A stretch of 64,000 bases of DNA from Paracoccus alcaliphilus (GTDB taxonomy: Bacteria; Pseudomonadota; Alphaproteobacteria; Rhodobacterales; Rhodobacteraceae): contig NZ_CP067124.1 of the NCBI RefSeq assembly GCF_028553725.1, forward strand, positions 1,808,001-1,872,000. Direction: 5' to 3'. Shown here in pieces: positions 56,624-64,000 of this stretch (positions are counted from its first letter, which is position 1; every line of letters begins with the position of its first letter). The position numbers and the translations under genes are program-made. The notes below the pieces were generated by a model that saw only the letters and a list, made by a program, of their open reading frames with translations, did no database searches and was not told the origin of the DNA.

Positions 56624-57166
56624 CGTATCCAGCCCCGACAGCCCCTCTTCGCCGACCGAGAGGCCGATGATCGGAATATCATCCGCCGACACGCCCGCCG
56701 CGGCGCCACTATCCTTCAGACAGCTTTCCAGAATGTTGTTGGTGGTACGGGGATAGACGTAATCGGTGTCCAGCAGCGCCCATTTCTTGCCTCCCGGTTC
56801 CGCCGTCATGTTTTCGACCGCCGGGATCGCCTGCTGGTTCGGTGCGGCGCCGATAATAGATGACGTTCTTCGAGGATGCCTCGCCCTCGTATTGCACCGG
56901 ATAGACCATCGGCCCGTTCAGTTCCTCCAGCACCGGCAAGGGATTTGCGCGAAACAGAGACCCATGCACCGACGACCACATCCACATTCATCACCGTCAG
57001 CAATCTATGGGCCTTTTCGGCGAACAGCGGCCATTCGGCTGCGGAATCGACCACCACGGCCTTTAGCGGGCGGCCCAGCACGCCACCCTTGGCGTTCTGC
57101 TGCGCGACCATCATCAGGACCGTGTCGTTCAGCGTGATTTCCGAAATCGCAATCGTGCAGGACAGG
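56624..57166 (-). pseudogene. urtA: Urea ABC transporter substrate-binding gene remnant (urtA)
   Basis: Segments match UrtA: MMVAQQNAKGGVLGRPLKAV, WPLFAEKAHRLLTVMNVDVV, PVLEELNGPMVYPVQYEGEA and, in other frames, KKWALLDTDYVYPRTTNNIL and DIPIIGLSVGEEGLSGLDTA. There are at least two frameshifts. A deletion of dozens of residues before SADDIP and loss of both ends are apparent. It lies directly downstream of ureG and stops at IS3 sequence. Confidence 0.8.
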
Positions 57167-57245
57167 GAAAGATTTCACGCGGTCCGGACAGGGGATGACC
57201 GGATCGCGGGCAGGTTGCGCCGGTTCTGCCCATCTGCCGGCAGGA

Positions 57246-57881
57246 TCAGGCCGGGCGCGGCTGCAACCCGCCCTGTTCGACAAGGAAATCGACGACTTCC
57301 GCCACGCCCTTGCCGTGACGCAGCGTGGCCATGACCACCGGGCGACTGCCGCGCGACTGCCGCGCGTCGGATTCCAACAGCGCGGCATCCACGCCGACAT
57401 GGGGCGCAAGGTCGGTCTTGTTGACGACCAGCAGATCGGATCTCGCAAGACCGGGGCCGCGTTTGCGCGGAATGTCCTGACCCGCCGCCGTGTCGATGAC
57501 ATAGATGGTCAGATCCGCCAGTTCCGGCGAAAAGGTCGCGGCCAGATTGTCGCCACCCGATTCGATCAGCACCAGTTCCAGATCGGGGAAGGCCGCGTTC
57601 AGATCGGCGATGGCGGCCAGATTGATGCTGGCATCCTCTCGGATGGCGGTATGGGGGCAACCGCCGGTCTCGACGCCCCGGATGCGATCGGCGGGCAGCA
57701 CCTGCGCGCGCATCAGCGCCTCGGCATCCTCGCGCGTATAGATGTCGTTGGTGATGACCGCCATCGACAGGCGCGGCGCCAGCGCGCGGGCGATCTGTTC
57801 GGTCAGCGTGGTCTTGCCGGCGCCGACGGGGCCGCCGATGCCGACGCGCAGGGGGCCGTGATGCGGGCGGTTCTGGCTCAT
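57246..57881 (-). CDS. ureG: Urease accessory GTPase UreG
   Basis: A 211-residue SIMIBI GTPase that powers nickel insertion into urease. P-loop [19 protein letters not shown], nickel-binding CPH motif in [34 protein letters not shown] and base-specificity NKTD are all present. The start at 57881 overlaps ureF by 4 nt; the longer frame adds 20 residues of ureF shadow. It is the last intact gene of the urease operon. Confidence 0.97.
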   Translation of the reverse strand: MSQNRPHHGPLRVGIGGPVGAGKTTLTEQIARALAPRLSMAVITNDIYTREDAEALMRAQVLPADRIRGVETGGCPHTAIREDASINLAAIADLNAAFPDLELVLIESGGDNLAATFSPELADLTIYVIDTAAGQDIPRKRGPGLARSDLLVVNKTDLAPHVGVDAALLESDARQSRGSRPVVMATLRHGKGVAEVVDFLVEQGGLQPRPA

Positions 57882-58531
57882 GATCTGAAAATCCTTGTTG
57901 TCATCATCTCGTGCCGCATGGCGGCGATATCGGCGCCCCATGTGGCGCTGGCCAGATCGTCAGGACCGGCCTTGCCGGCGCGCATGGCCGTTGCCAGAAT
58001 ATCGGGCTGCAACCCGGCCAGCATCGCCTGACCCGCCACCGGCCCCAGCGGCATGAACCGCACCGCCGCCGAGATCAGCGCCGCCGCCTGCGCCTGAAGG
58101 TAATGGCCGATGATTTCCGGCGCGGGCAGGGGCATCTTGCAGCAGGCGCGGCCAAGGGCCACCGGCAGCGCGGCGGGGGGTTGCGCCTGTCCGGTCAGGG
58201 CGGCGACATTGGCGGCGAAGGCATGGCCCTGTTCCACCGTCTCGGTCAGGCGCTGCGCGCCGGGGCACATGGCCCGCGCCAGATCGTCCAGCGCGCCATG
58301 ATCCGCATCCGGGCGCAGCGCCAGCGACAGCAGCACCGCATCGCACCAGCCCGCGCCATGATTCAGCCAGTCGCCCAGCCATTGCGGCAGGTTGGCGGCG
58401 GTGACTAGCCCCCGATCTATCGCCCATTCCAACCCTTGCGACCATGCAAAGCCCCCGGTCGGAAAGGCGGGCGACAGATATTGCGCCAGCCTCAGCCGGG
58501 CGGCTTCAGGCGTGATCGTGGTGATGGTCAT
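57878..58531 (-). CDS. ureF: Urease accessory protein UreF
   Basis: A 217-residue helical protein of the UreD-UreF-UreG activation complex. Typical blocks: [33 protein letters not shown], and the C-terminal [12 protein letters not shown] conserved in UreF. The start at 58531 overlaps the 3' end of ureE by 26 nt. Confidence 0.93.
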   Translation of the reverse strand: MTITTITPEAARLRLAQYLSPAFPTGGFAWSQGLEWAIDRGLVTAANLPQWLGDWLNHGAGWCDAVLLSLALRPDADHGALDDLARAMCPGAQRLTETVEQGHAFAANVAALTGQAQPPAALPVALGRACCKMPLPAPEIIGHYLQAQAAALISAAVRFMPLGPVAGQAMLAGLQPDILATAMRAGKAGPDDLASATWGADIAAMRHEMMTTRIFRS

Positions 58532-58982
58532 GCGAATGGCCATGCCCGTGGTCATGGCCGAAGGTGCGGCCATGACCATAGGCGCCGCCTTCGGGGTGAA
58601 AGGGCATGTCCTTGTGGGTGATTTCGGCGCCAAGCTGGCGCAGCATCGCCTCCAGCACATGATCCTGACGGATGATCAGCAGGTCGGGCTCGATCCGGCA
58701 GGGGGTATGGCGGTTGCCGATATGCCATGCCAGCCGGGCCAGATCGCCGCGAATGACCAGCACCGGCTCGGGTGCGGCGCGGATGACGACGCGGCGGCCA
58801 TCGGACAGTTCGAACGCATCGCCGTCCTCGAGGTTGGTGACCTCGGCCAGATCGACCAGAAAATCGCCACCCGCACAGACCAGCCGTCTGCGGCGCAGCA
58901 GGCGGGCATCGTAATCCAGCACCACCTGCCCGTCGAAGGGGCCGGGGGCGTTGCGGATGATGTGATGGCTGTGCGGGATCAT
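58506..58982 (-). CDS. ureE: Urease nickel metallochaperone UreE
   Basis: A 158-residue dimeric nickel carrier. The N-terminal half (DYDARLLRRRRLVCAGGDFL) and the metal-interface region WHIGNRHTPCRIEPDLLII are conserved. The C-terminal tail is His-rich ([17 protein letters not shown]), a nickel store as in Klebsiella UreE. It begins 10 bp after ureC. Confidence 0.95.
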   Translation of the reverse strand: MIPHSHHIIRNAPGPFDGQVVLDYDARLLRRRRLVCAGGDFLVDLAEVTNLEDGDAFELSDGRRVVIRAAPEPVLVIRGDLARLAWHIGNRHTPCRIEPDLLIIRQDHVLEAMLRQLGAEITHKDMPFHPEGGAYGHGRTFGHDHGHGHSHDHHHDHA

Positions 58983-58992
58983 GGCGGGCCTT

Positions 58993-60681
58993 TCAGAACA
59001 GGAAATAACGCTGCGCCATCGGCAGCTCTGTGGCGGGTTCGCAGGTCAGCAGTTCGCCATCGGCGCGGACCTCATAGCTTTCGGCATCGACTTCGATCCG
59101 CGGCATGGCGTCGTTCAGCACCATGTCCGCCTTGCCGATGCCGCGGGTATTTTCGACCGGGATCAGCGCCTTGCCCAGACCGTCGCCCGCACCGGCCTCC
59201 AACCCCGCCTTGCTGACGAACAGGGCCGAGGCGCGGCCGGTATGCCCCCACATCGGGCGGCTGAACATGGGCTGCACCGGGATCGAGCCGTTCGGGTCGC
59301 CCATCTGCGCCACGCTGATCTGGCCGCCGACCAGCACCATCTCGGGCTTGACGCCGAAGAAGGCGGGCGACCACAGGACCAGATCGGCGCGCTTGCCGGG
59401 CTCGATCGAGCCGATATGGGCCGAGACGCCATGCGCGATGGCCGGGTTGATGGTGTATTTCGCGATATATCGGCGGGCGCGCAGATTGTCGTTCTCGCCG
59501 GTCTCGTCAGTCAGCCGCCCGCGCTGGCGGCGCATCTTGTCGGCGGTCTGCCATGTGCGGATGATGACCTCTCCGATCCGGCCCATGGCCTGGCTGTCGG
59601 ACGAGATCACCGAAAACGCCCCCAGATCGTGCAGGATATCCTCGGCCGCGATGGTCTCGCGCCGGATGCGGGATTCGGCGAAGGCCACATCCTCGGGCAC
59701 GCGGCGGTCAAGGTGGTGGCAGACCATCAGCATGTCGAGATGTTCCTCGATGGTGTTGCCGGTATAGGGGCGCGTCGGATTGGTGGACGAGGGCAGGACA
59801 TTGCCCATCCCCACCATGCGAATGATGTCGGGGGCATGGCCGCCGCCCGCGCCCTCGGTGTGATAGGCGTGGATGGTGCGACCGGCGATGGCACCCATCG
59901 TATCCTCGACAAAGCCGGATTCGTTCAGCGTGTCGGTATGGATCATCACCTGCACATCTAGCGCATCGGCCACCGTCAGGCAGCAATCGATGGCGGCGGG
60001 GGTGGTGCCCCAGTCCTCGTGCAGCTTCAGCGCGCAGGCCCCGGCGCGGACCTGTTCCTCAAGGGGCGCGGCGACCGAGGCGTTGCCCTTGCCCGCGATG
60101 CCGATATTCACCGGCAGTTCGGCGCAGGCTTCCATCATCCGAGCGATATGCCACGGGCCGGGGGTGCAGGTGGTGGCCAGCGTGCCATGCGCCGGGCCGG
60201 TGCCGCCACCCAGAAGTGTAGTGACCCCGGAATGCAGCGCGTGATCGACCTGCTGCGGACAGATGAAATGGATGTGGCAGTCCATGCCGCCCGGCGTCAG
60301 GATGCGGCCCTCGCCGGCGATGATCTCGGTTCCGGGCCCGATGATCAGGGTCACGCCGGGCTGGGTGTCGGGATTGCCCGCCTTGCCGATGCCCGCAATG
60401 CGACCGTCGCGCAGACCGACATCGGCCTTGGTGATGCCCTGATGGTCAAAGACCACGACGCCGGTGATGACGGTATCCATCGCCCCGGCCTCGCGGGTGA
60501 TCTGGCTTTGGCCCATGCCGTCGCGGACGACCTTGCCGCCGCCGAATTTCACCTCTTCGCCGGGGGTGGTCAGGTCGCGTTCGACCTCGATCAGCAGTTC
60601 TGTATCGGCCAGCCGGATACGGTCGCCGGTGGTGGGGCCGTAAAGCGCGGCGTAATCGGCGCGAGAGAGTGTCTTGACCAT
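58993..60681 (-). CDS. ureC: Urease alpha subunit
   Basis: Catalytic subunit (562 residues) hydrolysing urea to ammonia and carbamate at a di-nickel centre. Nickel ligands are in [14 protein letters not shown], the carbamylated Lys is in [13 protein letters not shown], further ligands occur in [11 protein letters not shown] and [16 protein letters not shown], and the flap His is in [11 protein letters not shown]. It is coupled by a TGATG overlap to the small ORF between ureB and ureC. Confidence 0.98.
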   Translation of the reverse strand: MVKTLSRADYAALYGPTTGDRIRLADTELLIEVERDLTTPGEEVKFGGGKVVRDGMGQSQITREAGAMDTVITGVVVFDHQGITKADVGLRDGRIAGIGKAGNPDTQPGVTLIIGPGTEIIAGEGRILTPGGMDCHIHFICPQQVDHALHSGVTTLLGGGTGPAHGTLATTCTPGPWHIARMMEACAELPVNIGIAGKGNASVAAPLEEQVRAGACALKLHEDWGTTPAAIDCCLTVADALDVQVMIHTDTLNESGFVEDTMGAIAGRTIHAYHTEGAGGGHAPDIIRMVGMGNVLPSSTNPTRPYTGNTIEEHLDMLMVCHHLDRRVPEDVAFAESRIRRETIAAEDILHDLGAFSVISSDSQAMGRIGEVIIRTWQTADKMRRQRGRLTDETGENDNLRARRYIAKYTINPAIAHGVSAHIGSIEPGKRADLVLWSPAFFGVKPEMVLVGGQISVAQMGDPNGSIPVQPMFSRPMWGHTGRASALFVSKAGLEAGAGDGLGKALIPVENTRGIGKADMVLNDAMPRIEVDAESYEVRADGELLTCEPATELPMAQRYFLF

Positions 60682-60911
60682 CAGCGGGCCTCCGACAGGC
60701 GGGTGAGGATCAGGGCCGAGGGCAGCGGCCGACCGCGGGTGGGCGCTGCAACGCCATTGGTCTGGCGCTTTATGGTGCCGCTCTGCCGGACCGGTGCGTT
60801 TCGCGCGACATCGACGAAGCGCCCGCCCGGTGGGGCGGTCGGGCGCTGCCCGGTGGTGCCTTCGGCACCTTGATTCCGGGCGGGCGCTTGGGGGCGATGT
60901 TCACATGCCAT
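60681..60911 (-). CDS. Small ORF between ureB and ureC
   Basis: 76 residues, [20 protein letters not shown] onward: basic, Pro/Arg-rich and without a recognised domain. It overlaps ureB at its start and ureC at its stop by single-base TGATG junctions, so it may be translated as a coupling peptide. Much of it is encoded by a large palindromic sequence (60817-60889), so it could instead be an inserted repeat that happens to stay open. Confidence 0.4.
   Translation of the reverse strand: MACEHRPQAPARNQGAEGTTGQRPTAPPGGRFVDVARNAPVRQSGTIKRQTNGVAAPTRGRPLPSALILTRLSEAR
60817..60889. repeat. Large palindromic element between ureB and ureC
   Basis: Perfect 14-bp arms AAGCGCCCGCCCGG / CCGGGCGGGCGCTT enclose a second hairpin GGTGCC-TTC-GGCACC (60854-60868). 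It would fold strongly in mRNA or DNA, like REP-type elements. Confidence 0.7.
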
Positions 60912-61216
60912 CACAGCGCCCCCATCACGTTCTTGCGGAAGCCCTGCACCACGCGGTTGCCCGCAAAGGGGATCAGTTGCACCTCGCGCGACTGGCCGGG
61001 CTCGAAGCGGACGGCGGTGCCCGCGGGGATGGCCAGCCGCATGCCGCGCGCGGCGGTGCGGTCGAAATCCAGCGCAGGGTTGGTTTCGGCGAAATGATAG
61101 TGGCTGCCGACTTGAATCGGACGGTCGCCGGTATTGGCGATCAGCAGGGTGATCGGCGCGCGGCCCTCGTTCAGCACGATGTCGCCGGGGGCGGGAAGGA
61201 TTTCACCCGGTCTCAT
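60911..61216 (-). CDS. ureB: Urease beta subunit
   Basis: A 101-residue structural subunit. The conserved core is [20 protein letters not shown] and [20 protein letters not shown] with FEPGQ, and the C-terminus [18 protein letters not shown]. It is immediately adjacent to hupE upstream. Confidence 0.97.
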   Translation of the reverse strand: MRPGEILPAPGDIVLNEGRAPITLLIANTGDRPIQVGSHYHFAETNPALDFDRTAARGMRLAIPAGTAVRFEPGQSREVQLIPFAGNRVVQGFRKNVMGAL

Positions 61217-61777
61217 TCAGCCCCCCATCGCCAGCGCAAGCCCAGCCAAAGCCGTGCCCCCGCCCAGCCCGCGCAGCAACGTCCCGCGTTGCAGCAGCCT
61301 GCCGATGCCGATCCCCGCCAGATGCAGCGCCGTGGTGGCCGTGGCGAAACCGATGGCATAGGCGATCAGCCCCTGCGCCGGGCCTTCGGCCCCATGCGCC
61401 CAGCCATGCGCGAAGCCGAAGACCGCAACCCCCGGCACCAGCACCGCCAGCGGCGGGCGCGCGGCCATCGCGACCAACACCCCGAGGATCACGACCGAGG
61501 CCAGGATCATCGGCTCGACCCCCGGAAAGGCCAGCCCGGCCCAGCCCGCAAGCCCGCCCGCGATCATGCTGCCGACGAAACTGATGGGCAGCGCCCACAG
61601 CCCGCGCCCGCCGATCTGCGCCGCCAGCAGGCCTAGCGCGACCATGGCCAGCAGGTGATCGGCGCCGCCGACCGGATGCGATAGCCCGCCGATGAACTGG
61701 CCCTGATCGTGGCCGGGATGGGCCAACGCGATCTGCGGCAGCAGCATGGTGGCGGTGATGATGGCAAGTCGTTTCAT
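61217..61777 (-). CDS. HupE/UreJ-family nickel permease
   Basis: A 186-residue membrane protein with a signal-like N-terminus (MKRLAIITATMLLPQIALAH) followed by the family hallmark HPVGGADHLLAMVALGLLAA, which carries His residues for Ni binding. About six hydrophobic segments follow. It lies between ureA and ureB with no spacer, as ureJ does in several proteobacteria, and should supply nickel to urease. Confidence 0.92.
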   Translation of the reverse strand: MKRLAIITATMLLPQIALAHPGHDQGQFIGGLSHPVGGADHLLAMVALGLLAAQIGGRGLWALPISFVGSMIAGGLAGWAGLAFPGVEPMILASVVILGVLVAMAARPPLAVLVPGVAVFGFAHGWAHGAEGPAQGLIAYAIGFATATTALHLAGIGIGRLLQRGTLLRGLGGGTALAGLALAMGG

Positions 61778-62089
61778 TCAGGCCTCGTGACGGATGGGGT
61801 GATGGACGGTGACCAGTTTGGTGCCGTCGGGAAAAGTGGCCTCGACCTGCACCGACTCGATCATCTCGGGCACGCCGGACATGCATTGAGCGGCTGTGAT
61901 CACATGCGCGCCCGCCTGCATCAGATCGGCGACGCTGCGCCCGTCGCGCGCGCCCTCGACGACGAAATCAGTAATCAGGGCGATGGCTTCGGGGTGGTTC
62001 AGCCGGACGCCGCGCGCCAGCCGGTTGCGGGCGACCATCGCGGCGAGTGAGACCAGCAGTTTCTCGCGTTCGCGGGGGGTAAGGTTCAT
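61778..62089 (-). CDS. ureA: Urease gamma subunit
   Basis: A 103-residue structural subunit, starting [20 protein letters not shown] with [20 protein letters not shown] and [20 protein letters not shown] following. The start at 62089 fits the family; the longer frame runs into ureD. It is 1 bp from ureD. Confidence 0.97.
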   Translation of the reverse strand: MNLTPREREKLLVSLAAMVARNRLARGVRLNHPEAIALITDFVVEGARDGRSVADLMQAGAHVITAAQCMSGVPEMIESVQVEATFPDGTKLVTVHHPIRHEA

Positions 62090-62090
62090 C

Positions 62091-62927
62091 TCAGACCTGC
62101 CAGATACGGGGAAGGGGATCGGGGCGCAGGACGCGCAGCAGACGCATGATCTGCCGCCGCAGCGGCCAGCCATCACGGGCCAGCAGCCGGACCACCAGCC
62201 GCCCCGGCGGGGCACTGGCAGCGGCGGTGACGCCGGGTTCATCCAGCGCCGCGCGGACGGGTTCCAGCAGGTCAGGCCCATGCGGGGCGATCAGCGCCAG
62301 CGAGGCCATCGCCCGCGCCTCGCCCAGCATCGCGGGCCGGTGCAGCCGTGACAGTGCGGCATCGTCCAGCGCCAGCGCGTCGTGATGGATCACCCGCCCG
62401 TCCTGTCGCACGATGCGGCGATCACTCAGGTGCAGATGGCGGATCGTCTCGCCCATGGCGATGCGGCCCAGAACGATGGGCTCCAGCAGCAGACAGCCCG
62501 CGCCGGGGGCCAGATCGACCGTGGTTTCCCGCCGCAGCCGCGCGCCGTCATAGAGGATCGTTTCCTGTGGCAGCCAGTCCAGCCAGCCGCCTTCGCCGAC
62601 AGCCAGATGCAGCGTGACCCGCGCCGGGGCATCCTTGGCGCGATAGGCGCGCTCGGCCGTCTGGGTTGTGGCCAGCGCCCGCGTGCCGGGGGTCAGCCCG
62701 ACCCGATAATCCAGCCTGTCGCCCGAGGCCAGACCGCCCGCCGTGTTCAGAAAGACGATCTCGGGCAGGCCCGCCGTCATGCGCGGAAGCATCGCCTTGG
62801 CCGATCCCGATTGCGCCAGATCCAACAGCCCGCGCGGCCCAAGCCGGACCGAAGCGGCCCCCCGGCTGCGCTGCATTCTGGTGGTGGCGATTGCGTCCAA
62901 CATGGGCACAAAAGAGGATTGGCCCAT
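62091..62927 (-). CDS. ureD: Urease accessory protein UreD
   Basis: A 278-residue scaffold of the urease activation complex, first gene of the operon. Typical motifs: [54 protein letters not shown]-like [15 protein letters not shown]. The promoter of the operon should lie in 62928-63136, shared with the divergent kynureninase gene. Confidence 0.95.
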   Translation of the reverse strand: MGQSSFVPMLDAIATTRMQRSRGAASVRLGPRGLLDLAQSGSAKAMLPRMTAGLPEIVFLNTAGGLASGDRLDYRVGLTPGTRALATTQTAERAYRAKDAPARVTLHLAVGEGGWLDWLPQETILYDGARLRRETTVDLAPGAGCLLLEPIVLGRIAMGETIRHLHLSDRRIVRQDGRVIHHDALALDDAALSRLHRPAMLGEARAMASLALIAPHGPDLLEPVRAALDEPGVTAAASAPPGRLVVRLLARDGWPLRRQIMRLLRVLRPDPLPRIWQV

Positions 62928-63136
62928 GTAAAGCGCAATCTGTCATCGACCGCAGGCGGTGCCTTGCCCCTGTCACGACGCCATAACAGCCCAAATACCC
63001 GGCAGGATGCGCAATTTATATGCAGATGATGTTAACGGTGATAACTGGTGCCTGTTGTGGCCGGGCCTCGCTGCCTCTGTCCGAAACGGAATACCCATGC
63101 CATCCTTGACCCGCGTGGCGGAATGGAGGTGACAGC

Positions 63137-64000
63137 ATGGCCGATACCCTGACTCTGGACCGGGTCCGTGAACTGGATGCGGATGATCCGCTGAAATCCC
63201 TGCGTGCGGCTTTTGTGCTGCCCGAGGGGCTGATCTATCTGGACGGCAATTCGCTGGGACCGGCTTCCGAGACCGCTTTGGCGGGGCTGGACCGGGCGGC
63301 GGTGCAGGAATGGGGGCAGGATCTGATCCGCAGCTGGAACAGCGCCGGGTGGTTCCAGCTGCCGCTGGATCTGGGCGACCGGGTCGGGCGGCTGATCGGT
63401 GCCGCGCCGGGGCAGGTGGCGGTTACGGACAGCACCTCGGTCAATATCTTCAAGGCGCTGAGTGCGGCGGCGGGGTTGCGGCCCGGGCGCAATGTCATCC
63501 TTGCGGAAGGTTCCAGCTTTCCGACCGATCTCTATATCGCCGAGGGGTTCGTGGCCTCGCAGCCGGGACTGACGCTGCGCTTGCAGGGCGAGGGCGAGCG
63601 GATCGAGGACATGCTGGGGCCGGATGTGGCGGTGGTGCTGCTGAACCATGTCAATTATCGCAGCGGTCGCCTGCTGGACATGGCGGCGCTGACCCGGAAG
63701 ATCCATCAGGCGGGCGCGCTGACCGTCTGGGATCTGTGCCACAGTGCCGGGGCGCTGGATGTCGATCTTGACGGGGCGGGTGCGGATTTCGCGGTCGGCT
63801 GCACCTATAAATACCTCAATGGGGGGCCGGGTGCCCCGGCCTTCGTCTATGTCGCCGAACGTCATCAGGCCGAGGCGCGGCAGCCCTTGTCCGGCTGGTG
63901 GGGCCATGCGCGCCCCTTCGACTTTGCGACCCGATACGAGGGCGCCCCACAGATCGCGCGTTTCCTGTGCGGCACGCAGCCGATCCTGTCGTTGCGGGCG
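63137..64000 (+). CDS. kynU: Kynureninase, 5' part (runs off the window)
   Basis: A PLP enzyme cleaving kynurenine or 3-hydroxykynurenine to (hydroxy)anthranilate and alanine in tryptophan breakdown. The visible 288 residues include IYLDGNSLGPAS, the substrate/PLP blocks VTDSTSVNIFKAL and FPTDLYIAEG, and YKYLNGGPGAPAF with the PLP-binding Lys. A GGAGG site lies 7 nt before ATG 63137. The gene continues past base 64000. Confidence 0.96.
   Translation, partial: MADTLTLDRVRELDADDPLKSLRAAFVLPEGLIYLDGNSLGPASETALAGLDRAAVQEWGQDLIRSWNSAGWFQLPLDLGDRVGRLIGAAPGQVAVTDSTSVNIFKALSAAAGLRPGRNVILAEGSSFPTDLYIAEGFVASQPGLTLRLQGEGERIEDMLGPDVAVVLLNHVNYRSGRLLDMAALTRKIHQAGALTVWDLCHSAGALDVDLDGAGADFAVGCTYKYLNGGPGAPAFVYVAERHQAEARQPLSGWWGHARPFDFATRYEGAPQIARFLCGTQPILSLRA

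Overview
The window looks like about 52 kb of chromosome from a GC-rich alphaproteobacterium of the family Rhodobacteraceae, most likely Paracoccus or a close relative, interrupted by one 12 kb integrated mobile element and two patches of insertion-sequence debris. The assignment rests on alphaproteobacterial signatures: a CckA hybrid kinase preceded by a CtrA-type site (TTAA-N7-TTAA), a recA promoter with a GAAC-N7-GAAC SOS box, and a FadL/OmpP1 porin of the type seen in this family.

Left chromosomal part (1-13600): 3' half of an M3 oligopeptidase, a lipoprotein, a GntR (FCD) gene remnant, a FadL-type porin, guaB overlapping an RsmB-like rRNA methyltransferase, cckA, a sulfotransferase-like gene, recA, alaS overlapping a DUF1330 gene, and a DUF4177 gene.

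Integrated element (13601-25789): a 21-bp direct repeat, identical to the 3' end of guaA, bounds a P4-type integrase, an AlpA-like protein, RSF1010/IncQ-like repA-repC with 22-bp iterons, an IncP/RP4-like oriT, trbJ-K-L only, an arsR-arsH-arsC-acr3 operon with 4-nt overlaps throughout, and a serine resolvase. The gene set resembles, from memory, the GIsul2 family of guaA-integrated islands, but no sul2 or CR2 transposase is present. No relaxase, RepB primase or complete mating apparatus was found, so it looks like an integrative element mobilisable only in trans, with an arsenic resistance cargo. guaA is rebuilt intact at the right edge, with a strong terminator just inside the element.

Middle chromosomal part (25775-38843): guaA, a secreted beta-helix protein, a PNPOx-like flavoprotein, a small exported protein, a DjlA-like co-chaperone, a GNAT acetyltransferase, trpA, ychF, and a 1286-residue PA14/cadherin-like/G8 protein related to the CEMIP/TMEM2 architecture.

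Sugar-acid locus (40726-52520), bracketed by IS remnants: uxaA, a UxaB-like reductase, a Gfo/Idh/MocA oxidoreductase, a TIM-barrel isomerase, two ABC permeases, a substrate-binding protein, an alpha/beta-hydrolase and a GntR regulator are all on the minus strand. The transport ATPase is divergent. Three 12-bp palindromes spaced exactly 18 bp apart lie between regulator and ATPase. The locus ends in an RraA-like gene and a D-2-hydroxyacid dehydrogenase cut off by an IS1182-type fragment.

Scar region (52520-57170): broken IS1182, MYG1, TniQ, integrase, IS3 and urtA genes surround an intact tRNA-Trp. The right end carries a urease operon (ureD-A-hupE-B-orf-C-E-F-G, minus strand) and the 5' part of kynureninase, which runs off the window.
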